Below are positions 24,465 through 33,043 of a stretch of 64,000 bases of DNA, piece after piece. The translations under genes and the position numbers were made by a program. Each line of letters starts with the position of its first letter. The stretch's first letter is position 1. Origin of the DNA: Streptomyces gilvus (GTDB lineage: Bacteria; Actinomycetota; Actinomycetes; Streptomycetales; Streptomycetaceae); the NCBI RefSeq assembly GCF_022513565.1, contig NZ_JAKWBE010000010.1:210133-274132 (forward strand), read 5' to 3'. The notes under the pieces are model-generated. The model did no database searches. It was not told the origin of the DNA and worked only from the letters and a program-made list of their open reading frames with translations.

Positions 24465-24607
24465 AAAGTGACTGTAGGGGAGAACGCCCGGGGTGGGGGT
24501 GCCGGGGGCCGATCTCCGCCCGATCTCTAGGCTGGCGTCCAGAACGGCCGCAGCGAGCGGCCGCACCCACGGTCACACCGGCAGTCACATCAACGGGGAG
24601 ACACACC

Positions 24608-24958
24608 ATGGCGGACGCACGCAGACAACTCCGGTCGGGCACGGTCGTACTCGGCGGCATGGGCCTGCTCGCCGCCGCCCTCACCGCCTGCTCCTCCGAC
24701 CCCGACAAGCGGTGCGTGGACCGCGACAGCTACAACCTCGCCAAGGGCTACAAGGTCGTCGCCGACAAGAACTGCTCCTCCACCAAGTCCTCGGCCCACG
24801 GCACCTGGTACTACGGCGGCAAGAAGAAGGGCAGCTGGGTCGACGACGGTTCCTTCACCAAGCCCCGCAAGGCGTCCGGCGGTTCGGGCGGCTCCGGCGG
24901 CGGCCACGGTGTCTCCCGCGGCGGCTTCGGCGGCGGCAAGGGCAGCTCCGGCGGCTGA
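24608..24958 (+). CDS. Small lipoprotein, YgiB-like partner of the following ATP-grasp enzyme
   Basis: The 116-residue protein has a lipoprotein signal peptide with the lipobox LTACSS (Cys near 31). The mature part has three further cysteines (RCVDRDSYNLAKGYKVV, NCSS), then Lys/Trp/Tyr-rich GTWYYGGKKKGSW and a Gly/Ser-rich end GVSRGGFGGGKG. It lies 31 bp upstream of a glutathionylspermidine synthase-like gene. In Enterobacteria ygiB/ygiC and yjfM/yjfC show the same pairing, and YgiB also ends with an RGGFG element, as I recall it. The equivalence is inference; overall similarity looks low. Confidence 0.72.
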   Translation: MADARRQLRSGTVVLGGMGLLAAALTACSSDPDKRCVDRDSYNLAKGYKVVADKNCSSTKSSAHGTWYYGGKKKGSWVDDGSFTKPRKASGGSGGSGGGHGVSRGGFGGGKGSSGG

Positions 24959-24989
24959 GCCGGCGCATCGGACAGGACCGTCACCGCCC

Positions 24990-26174
24990 ATGGAACGCCA
25001 CCGCATCACCCCGCGCCCCGACTGGCAGCGCATCGTCGAGGAACAGGGGCTCGTCTACCCGCTGACCCGCCACCCCGACGGCTGCCTGCGCCCCTACTGG
25101 GACGAGAGCGCCTACTACTCCTTCACCCTTCCCGAGGTCGAGGCCCTGGAGGAAGTCGTCGAGGAACTGCACGCCCTGTGCCTGTGGGCCGCCGACCACA
25201 TCGTCACCACCGGTCGCTTCGCCGACCTCGGCATCACCGACCCGCGCGTCGCCCACGCGGTCGCCGAGGCCTGGCGGCGCCGGGCCGAACTCCCCTCCCT
25301 CTACGGCCGTTTCGACCTCCGCTACGACGGCACGGGCCCGGCGAAACTCCTGGAGTACAACGCCGACACCCCGACCTCCCTGGTCGAGGCCGCCTCCCCC
25401 CAGTGGTTCTGGATGGAGGACCGCTTCCCCGGCGCCGACCAGTGGAACTCCCTCCACGAACGCCTCATCGCCGCCTGGCGGAAGCAGGCCGCCCTGCTCC
25501 CGCCGGGCAGCCCCCTCTACTTCGCGCACTCCTCGGACGACGAACTCGGCGAGGACCTGATGACGGTCGCCTACCTCAAGGAGACCGCCGACCAGGCCGG
25601 CCTGGACACCGACTGGATCTCCATGGAGGAGATCGGCTGGGACCCCCTGTCCGGCCGCTTCGTCGACAACCAGCTCCGGTTCATCCGCAGTTGCTTCAAG
25701 CTGTACCCCTGGGAGTGGCTGACCACCGACCCCTTCGCCGGACACGTCCTCGACACCCTCGACAACGGCGGCGGCACCGGCACGACGCTGTGGATCGAGC
25801 CCGCCTGGAAGATGCTGCTCAGCAACAAGGCGCTGCTGGCGATCCTCTGGGAACTCAACCCCGGCCACCCCAACCTCCTCCCCGCCTATCTCGACGGCCC
25901 CAGGGAGCTCGCGCACACGACGGGCCATGTCGCCAAGCCCCTGCTCGGCCGCGAGGGCGCCGGGGTGACGATCCACGAGCCCGGCACCGAGCCGGTGCCG
26001 CGCGACGAGCCCTGCTGCTACCAGGAGCTGGCCCCGCTGCCCGACTTCTCCGGCAACCACGTCGTCCTGGGTGCCTGGGTCGTCGAGGACGAGCCGGCGG
26101 GCCTCGGCATCCGGGAGTCGTCGGGGCTGATCACGGACGAGTACGCCCGCTTCCTGCCGCATGTGATCCGGTGA
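24990..26174 (+). CDS. Glutathionylspermidine synthase-family ATP-grasp ligase (YgiC/YjfC type)
   Basis: The 394-residue protein starts MERHRITPRPDW and matches the C-terminal synthetase domain of glutathionylspermidine synthase without the amidase domain: GRFDLRYDGTGPAKLLEYNADTPTSLVEAA, LMTVAYLKETADQAG, and the ATP-grasp segments WIEPAWKMLLSNKALL and VAKPLLGREGAGV. The stand-alone type (YgiC, YjfC) is predicted to join a carboxylate to an amine but its substrate is not established. The upstream lipoprotein gene is probably cotranscribed. Bacteria with this form do not make glutathionylspermidine, so that product name should not be used here. Confidence 0.88.
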   Translation: MERHRITPRPDWQRIVEEQGLVYPLTRHPDGCLRPYWDESAYYSFTLPEVEALEEVVEELHALCLWAADHIVTTGRFADLGITDPRVAHAVAEAWRRRAELPSLYGRFDLRYDGTGPAKLLEYNADTPTSLVEAASPQWFWMEDRFPGADQWNSLHERLIAAWRKQAALLPPGSPLYFAHSSDDELGEDLMTVAYLKETADQAGLDTDWISMEEIGWDPLSGRFVDNQLRFIRSCFKLYPWEWLTTDPFAGHVLDTLDNGGGTGTTLWIEPAWKMLLSNKALLAILWELNPGHPNLLPAYLDGPRELAHTTGHVAKPLLGREGAGVTIHEPGTEPVPRDEPCCYQELAPLPDFSGNHVVLGAWVVEDEPAGLGIRESSGLITDEYARFLPHVIR

Positions 26175-26217
26175 GGAGACCTACGGTCGATGCAGGGCGT
26201 CCAACCCGCAGGGCGTC

Positions 26218-27423
26218 TCACTCGCCGAGCACGTCCCGCAGCCGGTCCAGGCCCCAGTCCAGATCCTCCTCGGTGATGACCAGTGGTGGCGCGATCCGGA
26301 TCGTCGCGCCATGGGTGTCCTTGACCAGCACGCCCCGGGCCATCAGCTTCTCGGACACCTTCCGACCGGTGCCGTGGCGGGGATGGACGTCGACGCCGGC
26401 CCACAGCCCCCGCCCACGCACCGCGGTCAGCCGGCCCGTCCCCGCCAACGCCCCCAGTTCCCGGTGCAGATGCTCGCCCAGCTCCGCCGCCCGCGCCTGG
26501 AACTCGCCCGTCCGCAGCATCGCGATCACCTCCAGCGCCACCGCACAGGCCAGCGGATTCCCGCCGAACGTCGACTCGTGTTCCCCGGGCCGGAACACCC
26601 CGAGCACCGCCGCGCTGGACACCACCGCCGACACCGGCACGATCCCGCCGCCCAGCGCCTTGCCGAGCACGTACACGTCGGGCACCACGCCCTCGTGCTC
26701 GCAGGCGAAGGTCCGCCCCGTCCGCCCCAGCCCCGACTGGATCTCGTCGGCGACGAACAGCACATCCCGCTCCCGCGTCAGCTCCCGCACCGCCCGCAGA
26801 TATCCGGCGGGCGGCACCAGCACCCCCGCCTCGCCCTGGATCGGCTCCAGCAGGACGGCCACCGTGTTCTCCGTGACCGCCGAACGCATCGCGGTCACAT
26901 CCCCGTACGGCACGATCTCGAAGCCCGGCGTGTACGGCCCGTAGTCCGCCCGGGCCTCCGTGTCGGTGGAGAAGCTGATGAGGGTCGTCGTACGGCCGTG
27001 GAAGTTGTTGCCCGCGACGACGATCTTCGCCATCTCCGCGGGCACGCCCTTGACCCGGTAGCCCCATTTGCGGGCCGTTTTCACCGCGGTCTCGACCGCC
27101 TCGGCGCCCGTGTTCATGGGCAGCACCATCTCCATGCCGCACAGCTCGGCGAGCTGCGCGCAGAACGCGGCGAACCGGTCGTGGTGAAACGCCCGCGACG
27201 TGAGCGTCACCCGGTCCAGCTGAGCCTTCGCCGCCTCCACCAGCCGTCGGTTGCGGTGGCCGAAGTTCAGGGCGGAGTACCCGGCCAGCAGGTCCAGATA
27301 GCGCCGCCCCTCCACGTCCGTCATCCAGGCGCCGTCGGCCGAGGCGACGACCACGGGCAGCGGGTGGTAGTTGTGCGCGCTGTGCGCGTCGGCGGCGGCG
27401 ATGAGTGTCTCCGTAGCGGTCAC
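26218..27423 (-). CDS. rocD: Ornithine aminotransferase (class III)
   Basis: The GTG at 27423 gives 401 residues, the normal length. Key class-III features are the substrate/PLP segment MNTGAEAVETAVKTARKWGY (about 103-122), ADEIQSGLGRTG with the PLP-ring aspartate, and the Schiff-base lysine Lys255 in LGKALGGG. HNYHPLPVV near residue 20 and the ESTFGGNPLA region match ornithine delta-aminotransferases. It converts ornithine to glutamate semialdehyde, in arginine breakdown and proline supply. Acetylornithine or GABA aminotransferase is less likely. A 17-bp tandem repeat lies in its promoter region. Confidence 0.9.
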   Translation of the reverse strand: MTATETLIAAADAHSAHNYHPLPVVVASADGAWMTDVEGRRYLDLLAGYSALNFGHRNRRLVEAAKAQLDRVTLTSRAFHHDRFAAFCAQLAELCGMEMVLPMNTGAEAVETAVKTARKWGYRVKGVPAEMAKIVVAGNNFHGRTTTLISFSTDTEARADYGPYTPGFEIVPYGDVTAMRSAVTENTVAVLLEPIQGEAGVLVPPAGYLRAVRELTRERDVLFVADEIQSGLGRTGRTFACEHEGVVPDVYVLGKALGGGIVPVSAVVSSAAVLGVFRPGEHESTFGGNPLACAVALEVIAMLRTGEFQARAAELGEHLHRELGALAGTGRLTAVRGRGLWAGVDVHPRHGTGRKVSEKLMARGVLVKDTHGATIRIAPPLVITEEDLDWGLDRLRDVLGE

Positions 27424-27434
27424 GGGATCTCCAG

Positions 27435-27502
27435 ACGGTGCCGAGAGGCGGACGGTGCCGAGAGGCGGACGGTGCCGAGAGCAAGCGGTGCCGAGAGCTG
27501 CG
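27435..27502 (-). repeat. Four tandem 17-bp repeats in front of rocD
   Basis: Units start at 27435, 27452, 27469 and 27486. The first two are identical (ACGGTGCCGAGAGGCGG) and the others differ in their last bases. The array begins 12 bp upstream of the rocD start codon, so it lies in the 5' untranslated region or promoter. Confidence 0.85.
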
Positions 27503-27603
27503 ATGAAGCCGACGACGGCGAGTGCAGATGTCCCTCTTCCTATCCTCGCTCGCATGGTGGACGTGGGATCTCACGTGTGCGGCACGCCCGGTAGGCTGGC
27601 CGA

Positions 27604-27698
27604 CGGGCCGTGACTGGCGCGCTGGGATGGGACCGACCATCGGGGAGCGGCCCAGGCCCTGTCGCCGACAGGGTGAGCGAGTGCCGTGCGCCTGGGCC
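27604..27698 (+). ncRNA. ZTP (pfl motif) riboswitch upstream of glyA
   Basis: The leader contains, in order, the conserved pieces of the pfl RNA: GGGCCGTGACTGGCG at 27605-27619, TGGGATGGGACCGACCATCGGGGAGCG ending at 27649, a variable region, and GTGCGCCTGGGCC at 27685-27697 which closes the pseudoknot-forming 3' domain. The motif senses ZTP/ZMP, which rises when 10-formyltetrahydrofolate is short, and is found before glyA, folD and purine genes in Actinobacteria. It ends 50 bp before the glyA start. The fold was matched by eye, not by a covariance search. Confidence 0.85.
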
Positions 27699-27747
27699 AA
27701 CCGTGAACCGTGAACGCTTCAAGCCACGCCACCCGGAGGCCGACGAC

Positions 27748-29199
27748 ATGACAGAGCAGCAGCCCCTCTCCACCGAGTCCACCGCCTTCCGCGCAGCCCT
27801 CGACGTGATCCGCGCCGTCGAGCCCGGCGTGGCCGACGCCATCGGTCAGGAGGTCGCCGACCAGCGCGAGATGCTCAAGCTGATCGCCTCCGAGAACTAC
27901 GCCTCCCCGGCCACCCTGCTCGCGATGGGCAACTGGTTCAGCGACAAGTACGCCGAGGGCACCATCGGCCGCCGCTTCTACGCCGGCTGCCGCAACGTCG
28001 ACACCGTCGAGTCCCTCGCCGCCGAGCACGCCAAGGCCCTCTTCGGCGCCCGGCACGCCTACGTCCAGCCGCACTCCGGCATCGACGCCAACCTCGTCGC
28101 CTTCTGGTCCGTGCTCGCCCAGCGCGTCGAGACCCCCGCCCTGGAGAAGGCCGGCGTCCGCCAGGTCAACGACCTCAGCGAGGCGGACTGGGCCGAGCTG
28201 CGGCAGGCCTTCGGCAACCAGCGCATGCTCGGCATGTCCCTGGACGCCGGTGGCCACCTGACCCACGGCTTCCGCCCGAACATCTCCGGCAAGATGTTCG
28301 ACCAGCGCTCCTACGGCACCGACCCGGCCACCGGCCTGATCGACTACGAGGCGCTGCGCGCGTCCGCCCGCGACTTCAAGCCGTTGATCATCGTCGCCGG
28401 CTACTCGGCATACCCCCGCCTCGTGAACTTCCGGATCATGCGGGAGATCGCCGACGAGGTCGGGGCGACCCTGATGGTGGACATGGCGCACTTCGCCGGT
28501 CTGGTCGCGGGCAAGGTGCTGACCGGCGACTTCGACCCGGTCCCGCACGCCCAGATCGTCACCACCACCACCCACAAGTCACTGCGCGGCCCGCGCGGCG
28601 GCATGGTCCTGTGCGACGACTCGCTCAAGGACCAGGTCGACCGCGGCTGCCCGATGGTGCTCGGCGGTCCGCTCCCGCACGTGATGGCGGCCAAGGCCGT
28701 GGCCCTCGCCGAGGCCCGGCAGCCCTCCTTCCAGGACTACGCCCAGCGCATCGTCGACAACTCCCGGGCGCTGGCGGACGGCCTGCTGCGACGCGGCGCC
28801 ACCCTCGTCACCGGCGGCACCGACAACCACCTCAACCTGATCGACGTCGCCACCTCCTACGGCCTCACCGGCCGCCAGGCCGAGGCCGCGCTGCTGGAGT
28901 CCGGCATCGTCACCAACCGCAACGCCATCCCCGCCGACCCGAACGGCGCCTGGTACACCTCCGGCATCCGCATCGGCACCCCCGCCCTGACCACCCGCGG
29001 ACTGGGCACCGCCGAGATGGACGAGGTCGCCGGCCTCATCGACCGCGTCCTGACCACGGCGGAGCCCGGCACCACCAAGTCGGGCGCGCCGTCCAAGGCC
29101 CAGCACGTCCTGGACCCGAAGATCGCGGACGAGATCTCCCACCGCGCGACCGACCTCGTGGCCGGCTTCCCGCTGTACCCGGAGATCGACCTGGGCTGA
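27748..29199 (+). CDS. glyA: Serine hydroxymethyltransferase
   Basis: The ATG at 27748 gives 483 residues. SHMT signatures are KLIASENYASPATL near 45, and MVDMAHFAGLVAGKV at 243-257 followed by VTTTTHKSLRGPRGG with PLP lysine Lys277. It interconverts serine and glycine and loads tetrahydrofolate with one-carbon units. It is about 60 residues longer than a typical SHMT (near 420), with extra sequence at 122-170 (TPALEKAGVRQVNDLSEADWA) and a C-terminal tail after 450; such long forms are common as a second glyA in actinomycetes. Control is likely by the ZTP riboswitch just upstream. Confidence 0.95.
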   Translation: MTEQQPLSTESTAFRAALDVIRAVEPGVADAIGQEVADQREMLKLIASENYASPATLLAMGNWFSDKYAEGTIGRRFYAGCRNVDTVESLAAEHAKALFGARHAYVQPHSGIDANLVAFWSVLAQRVETPALEKAGVRQVNDLSEADWAELRQAFGNQRMLGMSLDAGGHLTHGFRPNISGKMFDQRSYGTDPATGLIDYEALRASARDFKPLIIVAGYSAYPRLVNFRIMREIADEVGATLMVDMAHFAGLVAGKVLTGDFDPVPHAQIVTTTTHKSLRGPRGGMVLCDDSLKDQVDRGCPMVLGGPLPHVMAAKAVALAEARQPSFQDYAQRIVDNSRALADGLLRRGATLVTGGTDNHLNLIDVATSYGLTGRQAEAALLESGIVTNRNAIPADPNGAWYTSGIRIGTPALTTRGLGTAEMDEVAGLIDRVLTTAEPGTTKSGAPSKAQHVLDPKIADEISHRATDLVAGFPLYPEIDLG

Positions 29200-29278
29200 G
29201 CGCGCCCCACGCCCGACGCACTCTCTTGAGTTGTCAAAGACCGGCGACTCTCGGAGATCGGCTCTCCCAGGTCGGTCT

Positions 29279-30064
29279 TCACAGATCGATGAGTTCCTGT
29301 CGTGGTTCCTCCCGCGGCGGCCCCGCACCTCGCCGGGCCGCCGCGCGGCGTATCAGCACGGTGCCTCCCGCCCCCACGGCGATCCCCACGGCCAGCCCCG
29401 GAACCGCCCACCGGACACCGTCCCGGCCGGACTCCGCCCCCGCGGCCTCCTGCCCTGCCGCGTCTTGGGCACCCCGGTTGTCACCGTGTTCCGCCCCGCC
29501 CAACCCGCTGAGCACCTTCTCCCGCTCCAGCCGGACGAACACCGAGCGCGGTGCCCGATGCCAGCGGATGTCGTCGTCCGGGACGTGCGGCGCGGGATCG
29601 CTGCGTATCCAGGGCGTGCCGTCCGGCGCCACGAACAGCTGGTCCTGCCGCTCGACGGCCACGTCATCGCCCGGCGCCCGGTCGGTCTGCGGCCAGCCCC
29701 CGACCCCCGTCAGCCCCCAGACCACGGTGAAGTCCACCGGCGGATAGCGGCCCTCGGTCCACTCCTCCGGCACCCGCTCCGTCCCCTCGAACGTCGGCCG
29801 CAGCAGCTCCCGGAGCCGGGCGAAGGCCGGCTCACCGGACCGCAGCACCGCCGTCCGCCCGGTGCCGCCCGCGACGATCATCGCCAGATCCGGGACGTCC
29901 CGGCCGGGAGCCCGCGGTGACGCCGGGGCGTCCTCGGACGGCCGCGGCACCGAGGAGTCACCGTTGTGCCCCGAAGCCGCGGCCCGGCCCGGCATCCCCA
30001 CCCCCAGCACGACCGCCAACGCCCCCGCCACGGCCGTCAGTTCACGAACCAGACCCCTCCACAT
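29279..30064 (-). CDS. Membrane protein of unknown function downstream of a sigma/anti-sigma pair
   Basis: From the ATG at 30064 the product has 261 residues; an upstream start at 30115 is possible. A signal-anchor helix (ELTAVAGALAVVLGVGMPG) opens it. A middle domain holds DLAMIVAGGTGRTAVLRSGEPAFARL and VDFTVVWGLTGVGGWPQTD. A C-terminal helix (WAVPGLAVGIAVGAGGTVLI) precedes a basic tail. The topology puts the middle domain outside the cell, anchored at both ends. It lies 97 bp or less downstream of the anti-sigma gene on the same strand and may belong to its regulon. Not recognised. Confidence 0.78.
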   Translation of the reverse strand: MWRGLVRELTAVAGALAVVLGVGMPGRAAASGHNGDSSVPRPSEDAPASPRAPGRDVPDLAMIVAGGTGRTAVLRSGEPAFARLRELLRPTFEGTERVPEEWTEGRYPPVDFTVVWGLTGVGGWPQTDRAPGDDVAVERQDQLFVAPDGTPWIRSDPAPHVPDDDIRWHRAPRSVFVRLEREKVLSGLGGAEHGDNRGAQDAAGQEAAGAESGRDGVRWAVPGLAVGIAVGAGGTVLIRRAAARRGAGPPREEPRQELIDL

Positions 30065-30160
30065 GCGATCCCCCAGCCAGTCGATCCCTGCGGCCCACCG
30101 CGAGCCGCGTGTCACTTCTGGTACACCGCCCGACCCGCCGGGGTTCCCACCCTCCGCACA

Positions 30161-31210
30161 TCAAGGCGAAGATCTCCGCGCCGGCGTCGATGCCTCGAGG
30201 GACTTCGCGATCTCCACCACCCTGGACCTGGACGCCACCCCCTCCAGCCGCAGCGTCACCTCGCCGCGGCCGTCCTCGGTCGGGTGGGTCCACAGCAGTG
30301 TCGGCCCCGCGGTCCGCTCCTCTCGGATGAAACGGTCACCGTCCGCGTCGACCAGCCAGAAGCTCAGCAGATGCGGGTGGGGAAACCACAGGGCGTACCG
30401 CTGCAGCCCGGACGCCGACGGCTCCCCACCCAGCCCGATCCACTCCGGTGACTCCCGCAGCCGCTTGGTGAAGCCCACGTCGAGCGAGGCCGGGAACTCG
30501 TCCAGCCGGACCGTCCGCCCGTCCTGCCCGCTCTCCCGCCAGCACAGGCTGACCAGGAACCGGCCGTGCGGCTCGCCCGCCACCGTCACCGTGTCCGGCA
30601 CGCCGAGCCGGTCGGGCACCAGCGGCTCGAAGCCGGCCCGGTGCCGCGCCTGACCGAGCGACACCGACGTCCCGCAGCCGGGCACCTCGGCGCCCGCCGA
30701 GGGCACCGCCGACGGGTCGTACCGCACCCGCACCCCGCCGTAGTCGAACCAGTCCAGGACCGCCGCCCGCACCGGAGGCGTGAGCGCGAGCACCGTCAGC
30801 AGGCCGCACAGCGCCGCGGTCAGCGAGCGCCACCGCGTGCGCGTCCAGCGCCGTACCGCGCGCAGCCGCTCCCGCGAGCCCCGGGGTTCGGCGACCGGGA
30901 CCGCCAGATGCTCGGCCAGTATCTGCCCGAGCACCCGCTCGACCATCGTCTCGGAGCGGAAAGAACCGTCGCCGCGGCCCGCGCCCTCCGAGCCTTCCGC
31001 GCCGTCCGGGTCCAGTGACCGGCCCAGCGCCCGCAGCTCGTCCGGCAGCCGGGAAGCACCGTCCTCACGGCGCCACCGGTCATGCCCTCGCGATCCCGGA
31101 CCCCGGTCGCCGTCACGGCCGCGCGGCCCCCGGCCGCCGGCTCCCACCGGGCCGCTGCCACCCTCACCGCCGTACGCGTCCCGTCCGTGCGCGTCGCGTC
31201 CTTCACTCAC
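30161..31210 (-). CDS. Putative membrane anti-sigma factor
   Basis: The GTG at 31210 overlaps the sigma factor stop (GTGAGTGA), giving 349 residues. The N-terminal 120 residues are charged with the helical segment SETMVERVLGQILAEHLAVP. One transmembrane helix follows (SLTAALCGLLTVLALTPPVRAAVL, about 137-160). The rest is an extracytoplasmic domain of beta-strand character (VRVRYDPSAVPSAG, RFLVSLCW, SFWLVDADGDRFIREER). No HxxxCxxC zinc motif is present, so it is not a ZAS-type anti-sigma. Coupling to an ECF gene and the topology support the role; direct evidence is lacking. Confidence 0.75.
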   Translation of the reverse strand: MSEGRDAHGRDAYGGEGGSGPVGAGGRGPRGRDGDRGPGSRGHDRWRREDGASRLPDELRALGRSLDPDGAEGSEGAGRGDGSFRSETMVERVLGQILAEHLAVPVAEPRGSRERLRAVRRWTRTRWRSLTAALCGLLTVLALTPPVRAAVLDWFDYGGVRVRYDPSAVPSAGAEVPGCGTSVSLGQARHRAGFEPLVPDRLGVPDTVTVAGEPHGRFLVSLCWRESGQDGRTVRLDEFPASLDVGFTKRLRESPEWIGLGGEPSASGLQRYALWFPHPHLLSFWLVDADGDRFIREERTAGPTLLWTHPTEDGRGEVTLRLEGVASRSRVVEIAKSLEASTPARRSSP

Positions 31211-31805
31211 GCTCTTCACCCCCTTCCCGGGGCTCGAAATCCGGCAGGAGTCGGCCCAGTTTGCGCAGGGCGCGGTTGAGGCGGGACTTCACCGTCCCGC
31301 GCGGCCAGCCCAGGGCCTGGGCCGTCTCGGACTCGTCCATCTCCAGGAGATAGCGGTAGGTGACGACCAGGCGGTGCTCCTCGCTCAGCTGCTCCAGGGC
31401 GGCGAGGAGGGCCGCACGGCGCTCCGTCTGCAGGGTCGCCACCGCCGGATCCGCCGATTCCGGTATCAGCGGCTCCGCCTCCACGAAGGCCGCCTCCCGG
31501 CCGGCGAGCGTGCGCTGCCGGGCAGCCGTACGGACTGTGTTCCTCGTCTCATTGGCGACGATCGACAACAGCCACGGCCTGAAGGCCCTGTCCACCCGGA
31601 ACCTGCCCAGCGCGCAGTACGCCTTGACGAAGGCCTGCTGCACCACGTCCTCCGCGTCCGCACCCGCCCCGAGCGCCGCCGCCGCCCTGAGCGCGATGCC
31701 CGTGTGGGCCCGCACCAGCTCCGCGTACGCCTCCGGCTCTCCGGCGCGCACCCGGGCGATCACCGCGGCCTCATCGACGATGCGGCCCCCCTCCCGCGTT
31801 CTCAC
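31203..31805 (-). CDS. ECF-family RNA polymerase sigma factor
   Basis: I chose the GTG at 31805 (200 residues, MRTREGGRIVDEAAV); the frame stays open further upstream but that part looks non-coding. Sigma region 2 is AYAELVRAHTGIALRAAAALGAGADAEDVVQQAFVKAY with FRPWLLSIVANETRN, and region 4 is LEQLSEEHRLVVTYRYLLEMDESETAQALGWPRGTVKSRLNRALRKL. It is coupled to the putative anti-sigma gene. The stimulus is unknown. The trpS gene starts 88 bp away in the opposite direction. Confidence 0.92.
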   Translation of the reverse strand: MRTREGGRIVDEAAVIARVRAGEPEAYAELVRAHTGIALRAAAALGAGADAEDVVQQAFVKAYCALGRFRVDRAFRPWLLSIVANETRNTVRTAARQRTLAGREAAFVEAEPLIPESADPAVATLQTERRAALLAALEQLSEEHRLVVTYRYLLEMDESETAQALGWPRGTVKSRLNRALRKLGRLLPDFEPREGGEERE

Positions 31806-31893
31806 ACTCTTGTTACACCGCGCAGGACGGATCGGTTCCCACCTGTTTCCCACCTGTTCCGGATCGGCCCCCGGGACCTGAGAGAATGGGAGC

Positions 31894-32907
31894 ATGGCCT
31901 CAGATCGTCCCCGCGTGCTCTCCGGAATCCAGCCCACCGCAGGCTCGTTCCACCTCGGCAACTACCTCGGCGCCGTCCGTCAGTGGGTGGCCCTGCAGGA
32001 GACCCACGACGCGTTCTACATGGTCGTCGACCTGCACGCGATCACGGTTCCGCAGGACCCGGCCGAGCTGCGCGCCAACACCCGGCTCGCCACCGCCCAG
32101 CTCCTCGCGGCCGGTCTCGACCCCGAGCGCTGCACGCTGTTCGTCCAGAGCCACGTCCCCGAGCACGCCCAGCTGGCCTGGGTCATGAACTGCCTCACCG
32201 GCTTCGGCGAGGCCTCCCGCATGACCCAGTTCAAGGACAAGTCCGCCAAGCAGGGCGCCGACCGGGCGAGCGTCGGCCTGTTCACGTACCCGATCCTGCA
32301 GGTCGCCGACATCCTGCTCTACCAGGCCAACGAGGTCCCCGTCGGCGAGGACCAGCGCCAGCACGTCGAGCTGACCCGTGACCTCGCCACGCGCTTCAAC
32401 GGCCGCTTCGGCGAGACCTTCACGATCCCGAAGCCGTACATCCTCAAGGAGACGGCGAAGATCTACGACCTGCAGGACCCGACGATCAAGATGAGCAAGT
32501 CGGCGTCCACGCCGAAGGGCCTCATCAACCTCCTCGACGACCCCAAGGCCACCGCCAAGAAGGTCAAGAGCGCGGTCACCGACACGGACACCGTCATCCG
32601 CTACGACGCCGAGAACAAGCCCGGCGTCAGCAACCTGCTCACCATCCACTCCACCCTCACCGGCAAGTCGGTCGCCGAGCTGGAGCGGGAGTACGAGGGC
32701 AAGATGTACGGCGCGCTCAAGACGGACCTCGCCGAGATCATGGTCGAGTTCGTGGCGCCCTTCCGGGAGCGCACCGAGCAGTACCTCGGCGACGCGGAGA
32801 CGCTGGACTCGATCCTCGCCAAGGGCGCGGAGAAGGCGCGCGCCGTCGCCGCGGAGACCCTCGCGCAGACGTACGACAAGGTGGGCTTCCTGCCCGCCAA
32901 GCACTGA
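31894..32907 (+). CDS. trpS: Tryptophanyl-tRNA synthetase
   Basis: The 337-residue protein has the class I motifs: the HIGH-type SFHLGN at 18-23 and KMSKS at 199-203. VGEDQRQHVELTRDLATRFN and the AQLLAAGLDPERCTLFVQS region are typical for bacterial TrpRS. It charges tRNA-Trp. Many Streptomyces have two TrpRS; this neighbourhood (next to the ECF sigma factor and LigT-like gene) is that of the housekeeping copy as I recall it. The N-terminal region MASDRPRVLSGIQPTAGS is normal, with no sign of the indolmycin-resistant type. Confidence 0.96.
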   Translation: MASDRPRVLSGIQPTAGSFHLGNYLGAVRQWVALQETHDAFYMVVDLHAITVPQDPAELRANTRLATAQLLAAGLDPERCTLFVQSHVPEHAQLAWVMNCLTGFGEASRMTQFKDKSAKQGADRASVGLFTYPILQVADILLYQANEVPVGEDQRQHVELTRDLATRFNGRFGETFTIPKPYILKETAKIYDLQDPTIKMSKSASTPKGLINLLDDPKATAKKVKSAVTDTDTVIRYDAENKPGVSNLLTIHSTLTGKSVAELEREYEGKMYGALKTDLAEIMVEFVAPFRERTEQYLGDAETLDSILAKGAEKARAVAAETLAQTYDKVGFLPAKH

Positions 32908-32926
32908 CGTCTGCTCGCACAGACGT
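32907..32926 (+). terminator. Short hairpin directly after trpS
   Basis: ACGTCTG at 32907-32913 and CAGACGT at 32920-32926 form a perfect 7-bp stem with a 6-nt loop starting at the last base of the trpS stop codon. No T-run follows, as is usual in Streptomyces. Confidence 0.45.
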
Positions 32927-33043
32927 ACCACTGGGCAGAGCGCCGCACATCACCAGGGTTGCGCCTGCCCACAACACAGCCGTGGCCGTACAGTCGATAG
33001 CCGGACGGCCGGGAACACATCCGTCACGACGACAGGAGACGAC

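Noticed and set aside
24990..26174. True glutathionylspermidine synthase
   Set aside because: The amidase half is missing and actinomycetes lack this product, so only the ATP-grasp family assignment is kept.
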